NCBI GenBank assembly: GCA_013339765.2
Contig: CM023449.1
Location: forward strand, 203,013,422-203,077,421
DNA length: 64,000 nt
From: Haemaphysalis longicornis
Taxonomy: Eukaryota; Arthropoda; Arachnida; Ixodida; Ixodidae
Direction of reading: 5' to 3'
Both the position numbers and the translations under genes were made by a program. The notes below the pieces were generated by a model that worked only from the letters and a program-made list of their open reading frames with translations, made no database searches and was not told the origin of the DNA. Below, in pieces: positions 1-13,059 of the stretch. Within the stretch, counting starts at the first letter, position 1. Each line of letters starts with the position of its first letter.

Positions 1-862
1 TTTCTTGGTATTTATTCTGGTAACGCTCGACGGTGAAACGAAAAGCTTAAACAGCTCGACTCTTAAAAGAAACTGGAGGACAAATATGCTCCCCGCATGT
101 TACCCGAGCGCACTTTTCGAAATCCCGAAAGATTTAGATTTCCAGCAATATATTTCTTAAAAAAAAAGCACAACTTACCACATGCCCTTTTCGGACTTTT
201 TGACCACTGGGCTTCCCTTGTGTGTCTATCTTTAAATAAACCCCTCATTCGAAAATTCGATTAGCTACACGCACAGGGAGCGACTCGCTTCAGGAAGCCT
301 TCGTGACATATTAAGCATAGAGAACCATCTTCCAGCTGACAGGTGCAGACGTTGTAGACGCTCGATTCATGGTTCGGGGGTTAAAGAAATCCTCTTCCCA
401 CTGAAATGTCTGAGCGGCACTGACTACCACTGTCAAGCGCAGCATGTCATTGCCTTGCCTTAAATGCCCAAGAAAGAAAAGGGGCGCGAAGCCTCCACGC
501 TAGTCGTGTTGGTGAGGCATAATACGGGTGTTCTAAAGGTCGGGGGTTCGGATCTAGCCGGGGGCCATGATTCTTCTCACTTACTTTGTTTCAAACATTT
601 AAAAAACAAATGTTTGAAAGAAAGTGAATGAATAGATACGTGCGTTTCTGTTTGCGCACAGGATATATACCCATGATTCCCTTCGTGTTTTCTGCAGCGC
701 TAATTGTCGGACTTCAAAACTGCTTTTGAAGTCCAAATATTCCTTATTTTGAGCACAGCATATTTCTTTTTATTCGTGGTGCGCCTTCATTATTGCCTAG
801 AGGGAGCGCCATAGGTCTACTGGGTGCAGTTTGATGCCTACCACCGGCCGTTTCTTTTGCAG
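1..862 (+). other. Intron 2 (3' part) of carboxypeptidase copy A
   Basis: Non-coding sequence left of the first recognisable exon of copy A. It ends in a pyrimidine-rich tract and an AG acceptor at 861-862. Positions about 225-450 align, with divergence, to 36920-37140 in the matching intron of copy B (shared words around 'cccctcatt', 'gctaca.gcacag', 'cgggggttaa'). The two introns therefore descend from one ancestor, which supports whole-gene duplication rather than exon capture. Exons 1 and 2 of copy A are not seen here and probably lie before the window. Confidence 0.7.
476..590 (+). repeat. tRNA-like SINE relic in intron 2 of copy A
   Basis: A decayed tRNA-like block with a recognisable B-box-like stretch (gggggttcggatctagcc, 542-559). 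A related block sits at the same relative place in intron 2 of copy B (37193-37290), so the insertion predates the A/B duplication. The cloverleaf is too damaged to be a tRNA gene. Confidence 0.5.
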
Positions 863-1035
863 GCGAGACGCTGTACCTTACCCCGTTTATCAATGAAGGT
901 CGCCTGGAAGAAGCTAAAAACTTGTCCAAAGTAGGTGACATCCCTTCCGACGTACAAGTGCCTAGCTATTCCGGGTACATAACGGTGAATCCGCAATACA
1001 ACAGCAACCTATTCTTCTGGTTTGTGCCTTCACTG
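863..1035 (+). other. Copy A exon 3 (173 bp, intact)
   Basis: Acceptor AG at 861-862 and donor GTGAGT at 1036. It enters with two bases of a split codon and leaves in phase 0, exactly as copy B exon 3. It encodes 57 full codons of the carboxypeptidase N-terminal domain with no stop or indel. Confidence 0.9.
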
Positions 1036-1564
1036 GTGAGTACAGTACCAATGGTGCAAGTATTCTTTTTCTGAGAGAGTGCTCATTCGCGGGAGGTTGA
1101 GTACCTGAACTTGTAAGTAATGAACAAATTGAACACCAGTGGTTCGATGTTCATCCGGAGCCTAGCGTTGTCCTCCTGCTTTGTTACTAAACTTTCAGAT
1201 CAGCCGACGAAGGTGTATTATTGTGTATGGAATACAACATCCCTTTTTTTCTGTCTGCCAAATCCCTCTGATGAAGTCAGCTCGCGTTGCAGGTCCACTG
1301 AAACCCCCTTGCTCTTCACTCCTTTTATAGCAAAGCTGCATACCTCTACCCCAATTGTTTCCTGGCCTTGGGCAAAAACCCCAAGGCTCCAAGGCCTGAG
1401 ACGCCCTGTGCATGCGTCAGGCTGTTCAGGCGTACAGCATAGAGCTCAGATTTCGTTTAAAGAGACAACAAAACAAGCATCGCAGCCACGTTATGGATGA
1501 TAGGGCGCCTGTGAATAATGGACTCCCAACCATGTGTTCCTGGAAAAGATTATGTTTGTTGATT

Positions 1565-1790
1565 ATCTTAGAAGGCTCTCAGTGGCTAAGGCGTTGAGCT
1601 GCTCAGCACAAGTACGCGGGTTTGTTTCCCATTAGCGGCGGCCGCTTTTCTGATGAAGGCGAAAGGCGAAAACGCCCGTGTGTTCAAGATTTCGGCAGAC
1701 AATATGATATGCAGATCTTCAAAATTATTCCGGAGCCCTCCAATAAGGCGCGCCTCATCGCCTGTGTAGCGTCGGCGCGTTCTAGCAGTT
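1565..1790 (+). repeat. tRNA-derived SINE, + orientation
   Basis: It has the tRNA-like head 'tctcagtggctaaggcgttg', a B-box-like stretch, and the body shared with other copies here (cgaaaggcgaaaacgcccgtgtg, then ccggagccctcc and gcgcgcctcatcgcctg). The same family occurs at 7310-7570, 10862-11092, 13060-13305, 24086-24300, 25826-25975 and 51955-52120. This copy lies in intron 3 of copy A. Confidence 0.75.
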
Positions 1791-2239
1791 CCAGCACTCC
1801 CTGTGAAATAGGTCTAGGGGAGTGCTCACATAGACCGTACACCCCTCGTCCTGGGTGCCTGTTGCGTCTCCTGAAACTAGCACCGATTTTGATCACATTT
1901 TGTACGACAATATATGCAGAAACGTGTGCAAATTTAGAAGTACCGCACTCACCATGGTTGGTGATTTAACCTAACCCAGAAGAGAATGGCCCACATATTT
2001 TGTCACTGTGCAGAATAACAGCTTAGAAGACGTCAGTTTCCTTCACAGTCTATTTTAACACCACCTTACACAAATATTTTGTGAACGAATCAACCCAACG
2101 TAAAAAACGTGCTTGTTATGGGTGCGATAAGTGACAATAAGCGATCCTTTGCTTTGTAACAATCCTGCGAGCTATCAAAACTGAAACACAGAAGCAAATC
2201 TTCAGTTACGCCCACACCGACAAAGCAAAAAAAAAAAGA

Positions 2240-2896
2240 AATTACACCATCTTCTCGTAGGGGAACCCTGAGTAGTATGTAAAGCATCCATGGGGTCGAT
2301 TCAAGCGCCCATTAGTTTTCAGTTCGTCGTTTCTGTTAGGTTGATGTACGTAGCTACCGTTATATTTACAGTTTGGTTTCCATGGTAACTACCACAATTT
2401 TCACTTACAGGAACTACGAAATGGGAAATTGCGTTGAGCCCATGGCTGTTTCGCATACCACTCAGGGTTCCCCTACGGAGAGATGGTGTAATTTTATAAG
2501 ATACGACCGGGCTATGTCCCCTCCTTTATTGTTGTTTGCGCCGTCCACACCCCCACTGCGCATGCTCGGCTTGCTGAACGCCCGGTGGTGTCTTACCCTT
2601 TAATGGCTCCTGGAGCGACAGTGTTGCCGGTGTCTTCCTGGGCCGGCCCTAGATGATTCGAGCATGCGCAGTGGGGGGTGTGGACGGTGCCACAACAAGG
2701 GAGGGACATAGCCCTGACCTTGAGATGCTGAAGCGACAGTGTTGCCAGTGTCTTCCTGGGCCGGCACGAGGCGAGCACGCTTCTCCTAAAGGGCTCCTGG
2801 GGCGGCAGAGTTGCCGGTGTCTTCCTGGGCCGGTGGATGGACGGACGACTGACGACGGACGACGGAGCCTAGAGCAAGAGATGCTTTGCATCTAAA
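2240..2896 (+). repeat. Modular repeat, full copy 1 (TIR part plus internal tandem part)
   Basis: The first about 255 bases begin attacaccatcttctcgtag and end in the inverted complement of that sequence (2243-2498), giving terminal repeats of about 40-50 bp like a small MITE. It is followed at once by a block holding two inverted arms (ccgtccacacccccactgcg at 2540-2559 and its complement near 2673-2688). That block also holds three spaced repeats of 'gttgccggtgtcttcctggg' and ends gagatgctttgcatctaaa. The whole arrangement recurs at 47938-48572, so the unit moved or was copied as one piece. No coding capacity is seen. Confidence 0.75.
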
Positions 2897-2989
2897 ATGA
2901 GCCATATGCTACTTTCTTTAACTACCGAGCTTGATTTTGGCTTTCAGGATTCAAGCAAAAATGGTCAATCTGTCGTGGCAAAATAAAAG

Positions 2990-4866
2990 TTATAGATTCA
3001 ACTTGCGTGCCCAAAATGGGAATAAGTTCCAGGGCGAACGACCCAATGTTAATTCGTGATGTACAACGGCATTTAAACGAACGAAAGAGGGTACAGAAAA
3101 AAACGTACAGAAATGATTGCGAAGACTCGCAGAGGTATAAAGGTTTTCTACTTTACCTGAACAGGCAATTAGTGAGGCAAAACACATTTATTTTAATGTT
3201 ACGCTATCAAGCCTAATGAAAACTGACCCCCGAAAATTCTGGCAATATTGTAAAGACAAAAAACAATCCTGCACAGTACCAGTTCTGAATAATGCTACTG
3301 ATGATTCTGTCTACCGCTGGAAGAGTGCACCGAGAATTTAGCAAAGCCTTTGCTCACGTTTTCACAGCTGAGTTACCTCTGCAGTGACAGTGCCACAGCC
3401 GAACACACCTAACAGAATTCGCACCGATTGTATTACAGCCCATGGCGTCGCCTGCGCTATTGCCGCCTAGAAGACGTACACCTAGACCTGACAGATAAAA
3501 TTGTAACAGCCTCCTAAAGAACCAGCCCCCTCAGCTTACCTGCTATCGCTATTATTTCAACAATCACTTGATTAAGGTTCGTTTGCCAGAGGAGTAGAAA
3601 TTTGCGCAACACATTATTTTTGTTTCAATTCAGCGACAACACTGTTGTCATAAACTCTAGGACTATCTCAATTACCTCAATTATCTCCCAGTAACTTGAA
3701 ATATTTTTTCACGCGTATAGTCACCCACCTCATTAAGAACACTTTCCTTTTCAACATCTAGCACGAATTTAGAAAACATCCACTTGTCATGCTAAGTTTA
3801 CTGCCCCGGTTACAGACCTTCACGTTTGACAGCAACATGTCACTTTGAACTGATGCCGTCTTTATTGATTTATCGAAGGGCTTTTGATTGACTTTCTCAT
3901 ACGTGCGTAAGTATTTAAATTGGAAACCTTAATCTTGCAGAAGCACAACAACTTGTATTAAACTTCTTAACAAAAACCGATTGCCATCAGCAAAATTAAT
4001 TGACTGTCTCCAGCCCTGTGTGTGATTACTCTGGTATCCCTCAGGGGGCTGTGCTACCCCTCTTCTGTTTGGAATTTATATTATAATAGAGTTAGTTATA
4101 CATCCTTGTGACCTCACCTATTCCCCGACGGACGCCTGCGTAATTTGAAAATAATTAATTAGAACAGGTTACGTGACTGCGCTACGGCACAATTAACAAA
4201 ATTAACTGAATGGTGCTGACGATGGTAAGTGGAATAAAGGTAAAAACTAAACACGTGCAATTTTCTTTGGCAGGGGAAGCCAAATAGTTCTGAAATTCCG
4301 TTTTCTCCTATAAATACCTTGGCATCACATTCACCTCGAACTTAAGCTTGATTCCTCATACAGAGAAAATTACGTTGAAGGCGCTTAAAACACTTGGTTT
4401 CCTCAAGCGTCGCCATCATCTTTCGGACTCTGAAACGGAGCTCCACTCGTACAGTTTTTTCCTGCGCCCTCCTCTAGGATATGCGCGACTAATATGGCAT
4501 CCTCATCGAAAGGTCTCATTAACACTATTGAATCGTTACAAAACAAAGCTGCTCCATTTATTCTGTCCTCAATCTTCCAAAACCAAAGCATATCTCCCCT
4601 TAAGGATCATATTGAATCTTGTCTTGTGTCACTCTGCGCACGCCATTTTCAATGTTTTTTTTTCAGACAATTCACCATAATTCATCGGCCTTCGCTCGAA
4701 AATTTGTCTTTGGTGAGGTTTACCTGCGTCTCCCCCCTGCCACGGCTATAAAATGCCTGTTTGGGCCCTTGGGTTATTGAACTAAATAGACAAACACACA
4801 AACAAACAAATACACGAACAAATAAATAAATAAATAATAAATAAATAAATAAATAAATAATAAAAA
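2990..4866 (+). mobile_element. Decayed non-LTR retrotransposon (CR1/Jockey-like), + strand
   Basis: Broken reading frames on the + strand give, in order, a pre-RT block (KTDPRKFWQYCKDKK near 3220-3265), an RT block resembling YSGIPQGAVLP...LFGIYI near 4030-4080, and the post-RT region. That region includes KITLKALKTLGFLKRR near 4366-4413, then YARLIWHPHRK and, in another frame, NTIESLQNKAAPFILSS. Multiple frameshifts and stops make it non-functional. The 3' end is a run of (AAAT)n at about 4817-4864, typical of tail priming in this class. It lies in intron 3 of copy A, and I do not see it in the matching intron of copy B. The left boundary is approximate. Confidence 0.75.
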
Positions 4867-5474
4867 GTCATTAGCGTCTGCAGTTGTCGGATAGTTATAC
4901 CGGTAACCATGGGCTCATTTTTTTAGTAACTTCCACACATTTGTGTTGCGAAAATGCTCTTCACGGCATTCGAGAGTGTGGGAGAGCCCTCTTTAGCCAT
5001 TTAAAACGTTTCCCTGCTTTACGTTTTTAACAGTGCCAGTAACAAGACTGACAAAAGCAGAGCTGTACACATTGAAACACTGGGCATTCTGCAGACAGTA
5101 TTGGCTATTTGGCAAAGGTTCATCCTATCAAGCAAATATGGCTTTCAACCTTTTGTCCCTACGTGGAGCCCTATGTAAAAGAGCAGCGTCAGAAATTGAT
5201 TATAAAAGCTGAGCTGTCTTCGTCAGAGGCAGTGCTGTCTTGCTAAAAGTCCGCGCTGTGCGTACCGATTTCTTGTTTTTGTGTGTTGTGTGATGTATTC
5301 ACGATCACGCTGAGCCAATTGCCCAACTTACAGGGTTTATTCTTTCCCCGTGACACTTTACGCAATTCTGTTGGCCAGCGCAGGCGGAAGTTGATATCCC
5401 GTGAAGATCATTGCCAAACCAAAGGCGCGTGCAAAATACGGCGACTGATAATTGTCCGTTATCACCCCTCACAG

Positions 5475-5809
5475 AGCGACCCCCAGAATGCCCCCGTAAT
5501 ACTCTGGCTGCAAGGTGGACCGGGCACCACTTCGCTGTTGGGCTTCTTCGCTGAGCACGGGCCATACCGAGTGGCAGAAGGCAGTACGAGGGCTGAGTTC
5601 CGCCAGCTGACGTGGGCACAGCGCTACTCGATGCTCTACGTGGACCAGCCGGTGGGTGCGGGGTACAGCTTCACCGAGAACGAGGCTGGCTACGCCCGCA
5701 ATATGACCGACGTCGGCCCGCGACATGCTCGAGTTCCTGCAACAGTTCTTCACGCTGTTCGGCGAGTTGGCTGACAACGAATTTTACCTCTCTGGAGAAT
5801 CCTACGCTG
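5475..5809 (+). other. Copy A exon 4 (335 bp, +1 frameshift)
   Basis: Acceptor AG at 5473-5474, donor GTATGT at 5810. The frame is open through GGPGTTS and DQPVGAGYSF. At 5717-5719 one extra C puts the remaining 30 codons, including GESYAG, into another frame. Apart from this it is very close to copy B exon 4. Confidence 0.9.
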
Positions 5810-7298
5810 GTATGTGAAGTCTTGTGATGCGGAACTCGCAACCTGAATTAGTTGATCGTGATTCCGACGCTATAGACGCCGTCAAACGGCTCCTAATAGG
5901 ACTTATTTGTGAGGAACTAGAGTGGTTTCCGCATGATAGCAAATATTACTCCCCAAATTTCATCGTGGCAACTGTACACAGCAACCTCACCATAAAACAT
6001 GTTCCTATCGCGTCAGCTATTTACGAAAAAAGCCAATATTTATTGCATTTTCCATAATGCGAATGATTGCATATAGATTTCTTGATTTTCTTGTTTTATG
6101 CCACCAGCTTTTTACACTGATTTTCTGACTTTATATCTTCACGATGCGTTAAATCATAGCAGAAAACCCTTTCACTTTGAAAAACCTAATTTAATGGCTG
6201 TTTTTTCTATCGCTGTAAATGTCCTTCACTCGCACTGTGGTGGTTCTAACTGACGTAAACAAAAAAAAAACGCAGGTATTTCCACACACAGCACGTATTC
6301 TCATTTGTCCATTTTATATTTAAGCACTTTTTAGTCATGTAGACTTTTAATGGGTGTTTCGAATTTTATCATTACCCGTACTGTAGGTAGTCGTTTTTGT
6401 GTATTGGAGGCGTAAATAACGGGCAGTGCGCCAATGTATTTTTTGGGGCGGGGGGGGAGAGAGGGGGTTGATTAACTTAATGCTTTGTGTCACAGTATAG
6501 GCGGCTCTCCACGTTGAACTGTTTCAACACGTTGGGCGGGATTAGCAAAGTATGGTGTACGGACCTACCGTTTAGAACGCCGACAAGCACGGCCAAACAT
6601 TTTTAAGAAACACTACTAATTGCCGTTGAGATTTTAAAAACTCCTTCAAATTCGTCGCCTCCTTACGCTGACTTTTTCCCGATAGCAATCATTCAGCATT
6701 ACCTGATAGGTACTGTATTATAAATCGTGCGATTTCCTTACGTAATGTATGTTCTTATCATTAGATAATATATAACGGCTAACATATCCCGCCAAGAACG
6801 TTACACGCGAGTACGTCTCTCTTACGTCTGCTCTCTCTCTTACGTCTGCTTTTTTGCTGGTCGCAAAGAACATGTGCTGCAGGGCCTCTTTTGAATATAC
6901 GAAAGCCAGGGTCAGCAAAAAAACTATACGCCACTATAATTTCTGTCTAGAGATTATACCTGAGCATTCAAGCGCAATGAGTATAAAATATCTCTATAAT
7001 CATAAATTGTATAGTAATGTAAAAGGTACTCTTCACAGTAAAATTACGCAGTAGCTGAATGGTGACTGGCGAGAATGGCGGAGTTCACTCGGCGATCTGT
7101 ATTGAAAAAAAAAACACTTGCAATAGTACAGTAAAATCCAACACGGAACAATCACGTAGCTGTCAATCAGAAAACACAGACAAGCTCCCCGAAAAATCTG
7201 GCAGGAGCTCTTTCCCAAATGAAAATAAACATGGGTGAAAATTTGTGTACAAGAACAAGCTCTTACGACAATCTGCTAGCGTACAACGTATACTGACC

Positions 7299-7581
7299 AG
7301 TTTTTAAGTTGATTGATTGATTCTAGGGTTTAATGAGCCGACGCAACGCAGGCAATGAGGTGCGCCGTAGTGGAGGATTCCGGATTAATTTTGATCACCT
7401 GGGGATATTTAACATGCGCCGAAATCTCATACACAAAGGCGTTTTCGCTTTTCGCATCCAGCAGAAAAGCGGCCACCGCGGCCGGCAATCGAGCCCGCAA
7501 CCTCGTGCTCAGCAGCGCAACGCCTTAGCCCCTGAGCCACCGCGGCGGGTAAAGTTTTTAAGCTTTTTGAAGTTTTTAAGT
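7299..7581 (-). mobile_element. SINE insertion with 11-bp target-site duplication
   Basis: Reverse-strand copy of the SINE family. Read on the minus strand it has a tRNA-like head (gtggctcaggggctaaggcg), the body, and a short (ATCA)n tail, seen on the + strand as tgattgattgatt at 7310-7322. It is flanked by identical agtttttaagt at 7299-7309 and 7571-7581. The paralogous site near 19060-19080 lacks the insertion. Confidence 0.8.
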
Positions 7582-7959
7582 GCCTGCCACCGTTTCCACC
7601 CACCTAAGTATGCATCATACCAACGAGCAAGTACGAAAACGACCATTAAAAATCTTCGAGTTCCGCCGCAATCCAAAGCGTTCGGCTTGAAGAAGTAAGG
7701 TCGCTCTGTCACGGGAAATTAGATCAGAGTCGTAGATTAAAAGACACGAATGTGTTTTAGGGTGCATGATTTGTGAGGGAAGCTTAAATTGGCCATAAGT
7801 AGCAACAGTGTTCTTTTTTTCGTCCTAGCCACAACGACACCAGGAAAACAAGTTGAGATCAGAAGTTTAGGTCGAATGATTCCGTAAAATTGAGCAGATA
7901 GAGCTAATGCTTTGTTAGGTCAACGTACGAGATACTTCTTGCGGCTATAAATACAGATG

Positions 7960-8825
7960 AAATTTTTTTTAATATGATAGCTCATGTTTAATCGCGCAAG
8001 GCCAACATAGACAAAGAACGCCAAAGGACGACTTATTTAGTAAGTGATACGAGCCTATATTGAAGAGCCTGTGAATAACACAAACTAAAACGAAACAAAA
8101 TACTATTCACATGCCTGGTTTATAAGGCCAGAATGATTACGCATGATAATACAAAAGCTGCAGAAATGTATCTCAGCTAGAAACTTAAGAACACGTTGAC
8201 TATAAAACATTGGTTCGTCGGCTAAAAAGTATGATAGGTGCAGTGGAATGTATCGTCTGTAGAGTTCGGGGACATGCTAGTGTCCCATGTCAAGTGCCTT
8301 GCATGGGATTAGGATGTGGAATACGGATAGGCCCTTCCCACACCCGCTACACAGGTGTCTTGAAGATCCAGTAAGCAGGTCGGAGTGCGCCACATGTGTG
8401 TGGCCTATCCGAAGCCTAGACAAGGGCACTTCAATTTGTCAGTAGTGTGATTCAGTTGTGTAGCATTCTAAGTGTGGTTTTGTTGCTTGTAGTTTGTTTT
8501 CTGTTTGTTGAGTCTAGTGGGATTACCATGTGTTACGAAGCGGTACATTGCTGTGTTTCTTGAAGTCGGTGTAAGGTAATGTTGGTATGTCAACTGTGTT
8601 CATGACAGAAGTCGCAGCACCCTTTTCATCGGCAGCTTCACTACCCGGGATTCTACGGTGCATTAATACCCAGCTTATAGCAATTTCAAGATTTGAGGCA
8701 TATGCGGTCATTAAAACCTTTAAAAAAGATTGACCCCATAGTTTTTAGAAGGTGTATGACAGTGCATGCACAACGCTTAAGGAATCCGCGTACACGATGG
8801 ACTGGGTAATTTTATGTTTGATGAT
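7960..8825 (-). mobile_element. 5'-truncated non-LTR retrotransposon fragment with RNase H-like remnant, minus strand
   Basis: On the minus strand 8523-8711 encodes ISWVLMHRRIPGSEAADEKG, which resembles the RNase H domain of I/R1-type retroelements (pattern W.P.H.GI.GNE.AD). A T run (ttttttttaa, about 7970-7979) at the left end is the expected reverse complement of its A-rich 3' tail. The paralogous intron (near 19470-19500) runs straight through this point without it, which defines the inserted block to within about 15 bases. Confidence 0.65.
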
Positions 8826-10861
8826 CGTTTCTTTAGGCTGTTCGTCCGCTGCTAGTCAATGAAAGCTCTAGTGAAAAAAGGGCGAAGCTGGTTTCATAAA
8901 TATGTATAAATGAAATTTGTTCAAGTTCTTTTGTAAGCTGTTCATTTCTCAATGTATTTTACTTCTGGGCCATTCACTCGGTCCCCTAAGATTCCGGGCA
9001 CTTTCTTTATTTAACAGAAGTAGCGTCTGTCACTGCGCATAGACGGTGCTGACGGTGGTTTCCATAAAGAGAAATGGATCTTCTCTGCAGCAGATTGTCT
9101 AGTTTCTGCACAATAAAACGGCTAAACCAGTCAGAACTTTAGGCGGTGCAATTTTCGCCTTGTCACTGCCCCTGAAAGTGACCCAGTGAGATGTCGTGGC
9201 GAAAGATATTTATCGTACGCGCTAGTTTGTGCTGTATTTTCAGAACATACACGTCCCTGGTATAACTAAATGCAAACATTTTGCTCTTTGTGCCCGTCTT
9301 TGTGTCAGTCTATTAAACGGCATGGCGAAAAAAAAGGTGAAGTAATGTTTGACCACGGATTAATTCTTGGCTAGAACACTCAAAACTACTAAGACTGGAG
9401 CGATCGCCCAGTCTACATCGATGTCTACATCGATGTCTACATAATAAGCGCAAAGAAAACCGCACGCTTATTTAAGGCAACATGAGTACATAACCAAGGC
9501 TACCAGCGTCTTTTCATTCGAATACGCATTGAACTGGGCCTTTTAGAAGAAAAGGAAATGAATGCATTCAATGCGTTCTCAAGGAAAGGTGTGGTGAGAG
9601 AAAACACGGAAATAAAAACATTTGGCACGAAGAGTTCTCAGCACAATGCCAACTAAACGTCTAAAATTGTAGCGGACGACCAGCACCAACGACTGAAGAT
9701 TAAATTGACTCTGGGGAACCTCCATCATATTCGTCATGGGAGACCAGACAAGGGAGCGCAAATGTGGGTGCGACTGAAGCGGGAGCAAGAAAAGTCCGTT
9801 ACGAGGAGGCAAGAGTGGCCAAAGCCTCGCGTTTTCCACGTCAATTCGAGCAAATCTAGACGGAACACGGCAATCCTTTTTTATTTCAGCTCTTCATTCA
9901 GACAGCCTCATACAATTGCACAAAACACGGCTGCCATAGTTTTTCGTTCTACAAAGATCCTCGTCTACCTTAAAAAAACCAGCGGCATTCAATTGCTTGA
10001 GCGATATATGAAATGTTCTTGTGAGTTTTTTAGGTAAAAAAACAGCCGCATTCACTAGCTAAACCGACACACAACCTTTTGTTTTTTTGCAGTGCCCCCA
10101 CCAGGTGGTGTAGAACTGCTTTGACTGCCCCTGCAGTTCGAAGGTGTGGTGGCAGCATAGAGACCTGCTGGCACTTAACACCCGAGTTGCCAGAGCAGTC
10201 AAAGTAGTGAACACTTCGTGGTACTAGCGCGAGCTAGCGATAAAATCCTGAATAAGCAAGAATTCCATTACAGTTTTATCGTGTACGGGACGAAATTAAA
10301 AAAAACGTGAAAGTAAACACCAAAGCTCGCAGGCACACAGCGCCGTCCAACACACCGTATCTTATCACCGCAATGTATAGAGAAGCATGTTCGAAGTCCC
10401 CAAGGCGAACTTCAAATCAAAGTTTGGCATTCTTCATATTCGTGCGGGCATAACATTCTTCATCACGCATTCGCTGTTGTGATCCAAACTCTTGTGGTGA
10501 AACGGTGTTATAGCATGTTAACACCATGACGCTTATTTTAAGATGAGAGAAAGGCTGCTGGTGAATGTGAATTAAAAAAAAAACTTGAACAACCTTGTAC
10601 TGCAGCCGGCGTTCTTTAGAGAACACAGCATGAAGCAATTACTTCTGCATAATATATACCAGGCAGCAAACCTCGAAGCATGGTGCTGATCTCCCTGATA
10701 ACCGGGAGTACGGGAACTTGTTAAAACTCTGCCCTATCTAGACCTAATAACGTGTGGGCTTGAGGTATATAGGCCTGTTAAAAGCGAATCGCCATATTCG
10801 TGCCAGTTCCACACGAATGAGTGAATGGGAAACATCTAGTCTCATTTACAAAACTCTCAAT

Positions 10862-11267
<406 letters not shown>

Positions 11268-13059
11268 CGAAAACTAGCATTTTTATATTTTTGAGGAAGC
11301 GGGCAGGCTAACTTCATCATCACTGCGGGATGGTTTATGGGTTGAATGAGAATTTTGTTTTGCCAGCTAAAGAGGTGAAGTAACAAATACCCGGTTAATT
11401 AAACTCAAAATACCTTACCAAGCTTGAAATATAATGAGCATAATTTTACCAAGCACCTTCATCTAGTTTGCATGCACAAGGCGTTTAGCGGAACAAAACT
11501 CGTTTCATTGAAACTGCAATGGTATGTTTTATTCGCTTTCAAACGTGACGTTATTGAACCTAGCGACATGGCCCGGTGACAATCAAATTAGAGAAAGCAA
11601 GTCACATGTAATAAATTAGAATCACGCCTTTGTAATCCGGTGAAAATACATGACCGTTCACGTGAACTTAATCACAAAGTTCAAAAAGTTAGGTCGCGAG
11701 AATTATGCCGCGAAAGAACTTAATGGAAGCACCGCAATCGGCAATGTCCAATACCGAAGCTCTGTTCAACCGCGGGTAGTACGTAGTCACTTAGCGTAAT
11801 GTTAACTGTCACTTGACTGGGACACCACCTGCGTGTATCGAATTGGTTCTTTTTTTGCTCTTTCGGGGTCCACGTGTATAAGGGCAGCAACTCGGGAACC
11901 CCATATCATGCCAGAAACAATTAGTTTTGTATGTTGATGAATGAAATAATCAATTCTTTATTTGCACTTGAGGACACGCGTGTACGCATGACGCGGCGGT
12001 GCCCAAGAAAAAAAAAGCTGTATCAGACAACGGGACTAGGCCGTGCTCTCCTGTATTGTAACCCGTGATTTCAAAAAAATGAAGTGGAGTAATTTTTGTT
12101 TCCACTACACCAATTTGTTCGTCTTGGTAAATTAGTAAACATAAGTAAAAGGTGAAACCCTGATGTACTCATCCTTTTCATCCCACGTACTCCAGCTGTA
12201 AATTTCCCTATCAATGTCGCCTTATACGAATTGTGTGAGAAGTACTCCTATACTCCTAGTAGGGAAATTTACTCGCTTACTTTATAGTGATTCCGCACGC
12301 ACCGGAATGTATAATTGCGTTTGGCGAGCCTTAGAATGTAGAAGCAGAGACAGGCGCTATTTTTTGCAGCGTCATGCTAGTGGTAGGCCTGAGTGTTGCC
12401 CAACCTTGACAATCTCATATCTTGTTTCGAAAGAATACGCGGATTAGGCACACTCACTCAAAAAGGAGACAAGCTGACATGCACTGCTATTCCGCTGGCC
12501 GCATTACTCGCGATGCTACGTCACCAAAAACATTTTCTTTTAGTGCGATGAAGCCTCACCATACTTTCAGGCACGTGAGAATCACTTCTGAAAACTTGCA
12601 CACACTCGTGCCTTCCAACGGGAATAATGGTGAATCGAAGCTGCTGTATATGCAATACGGAATACATACTAGTCCATGCTTGGAGCTCCATGACCACCAA
12701 ACAGCGTGTCGCTTTAAAGTCCCAGAGTACTGGAAAGAAGTTGCTGGATTTACACCTTATAAAAAATATCCCTATCTTCATAACAGCGTGAAGCTTTCTC
12801 AAAATACTGCTTCGTTTTTTTCGTGTGGCCAAATAAGAATCCCTTCGTTTTTATTAAAATTGGTGGTAAAATAGGCCGTGCCTCAGGTGCAGTGCTTCAG
12901 CCATAAAATCTGAATAAAATCGCATACGAAATGAAGTATTTTAATTATTTTGTATCGGCGACCGCTTTCTTTTGCCGGAAACCAGCGTCAGTTTTTTTGC
13001 AGAATGAGCACTTAAGGTTGAAGCCTAAATTCTTGTCGCCGTAAAAAAAGCAGAAAGAT

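Noticed and set aside
5283..5474. In-frame extension of copy A exon 4 upstream to an ATG at 5283
   Set aside because: Copy B shows that the exon starts at the acceptor; the upstream codons have no counterpart and are intron.
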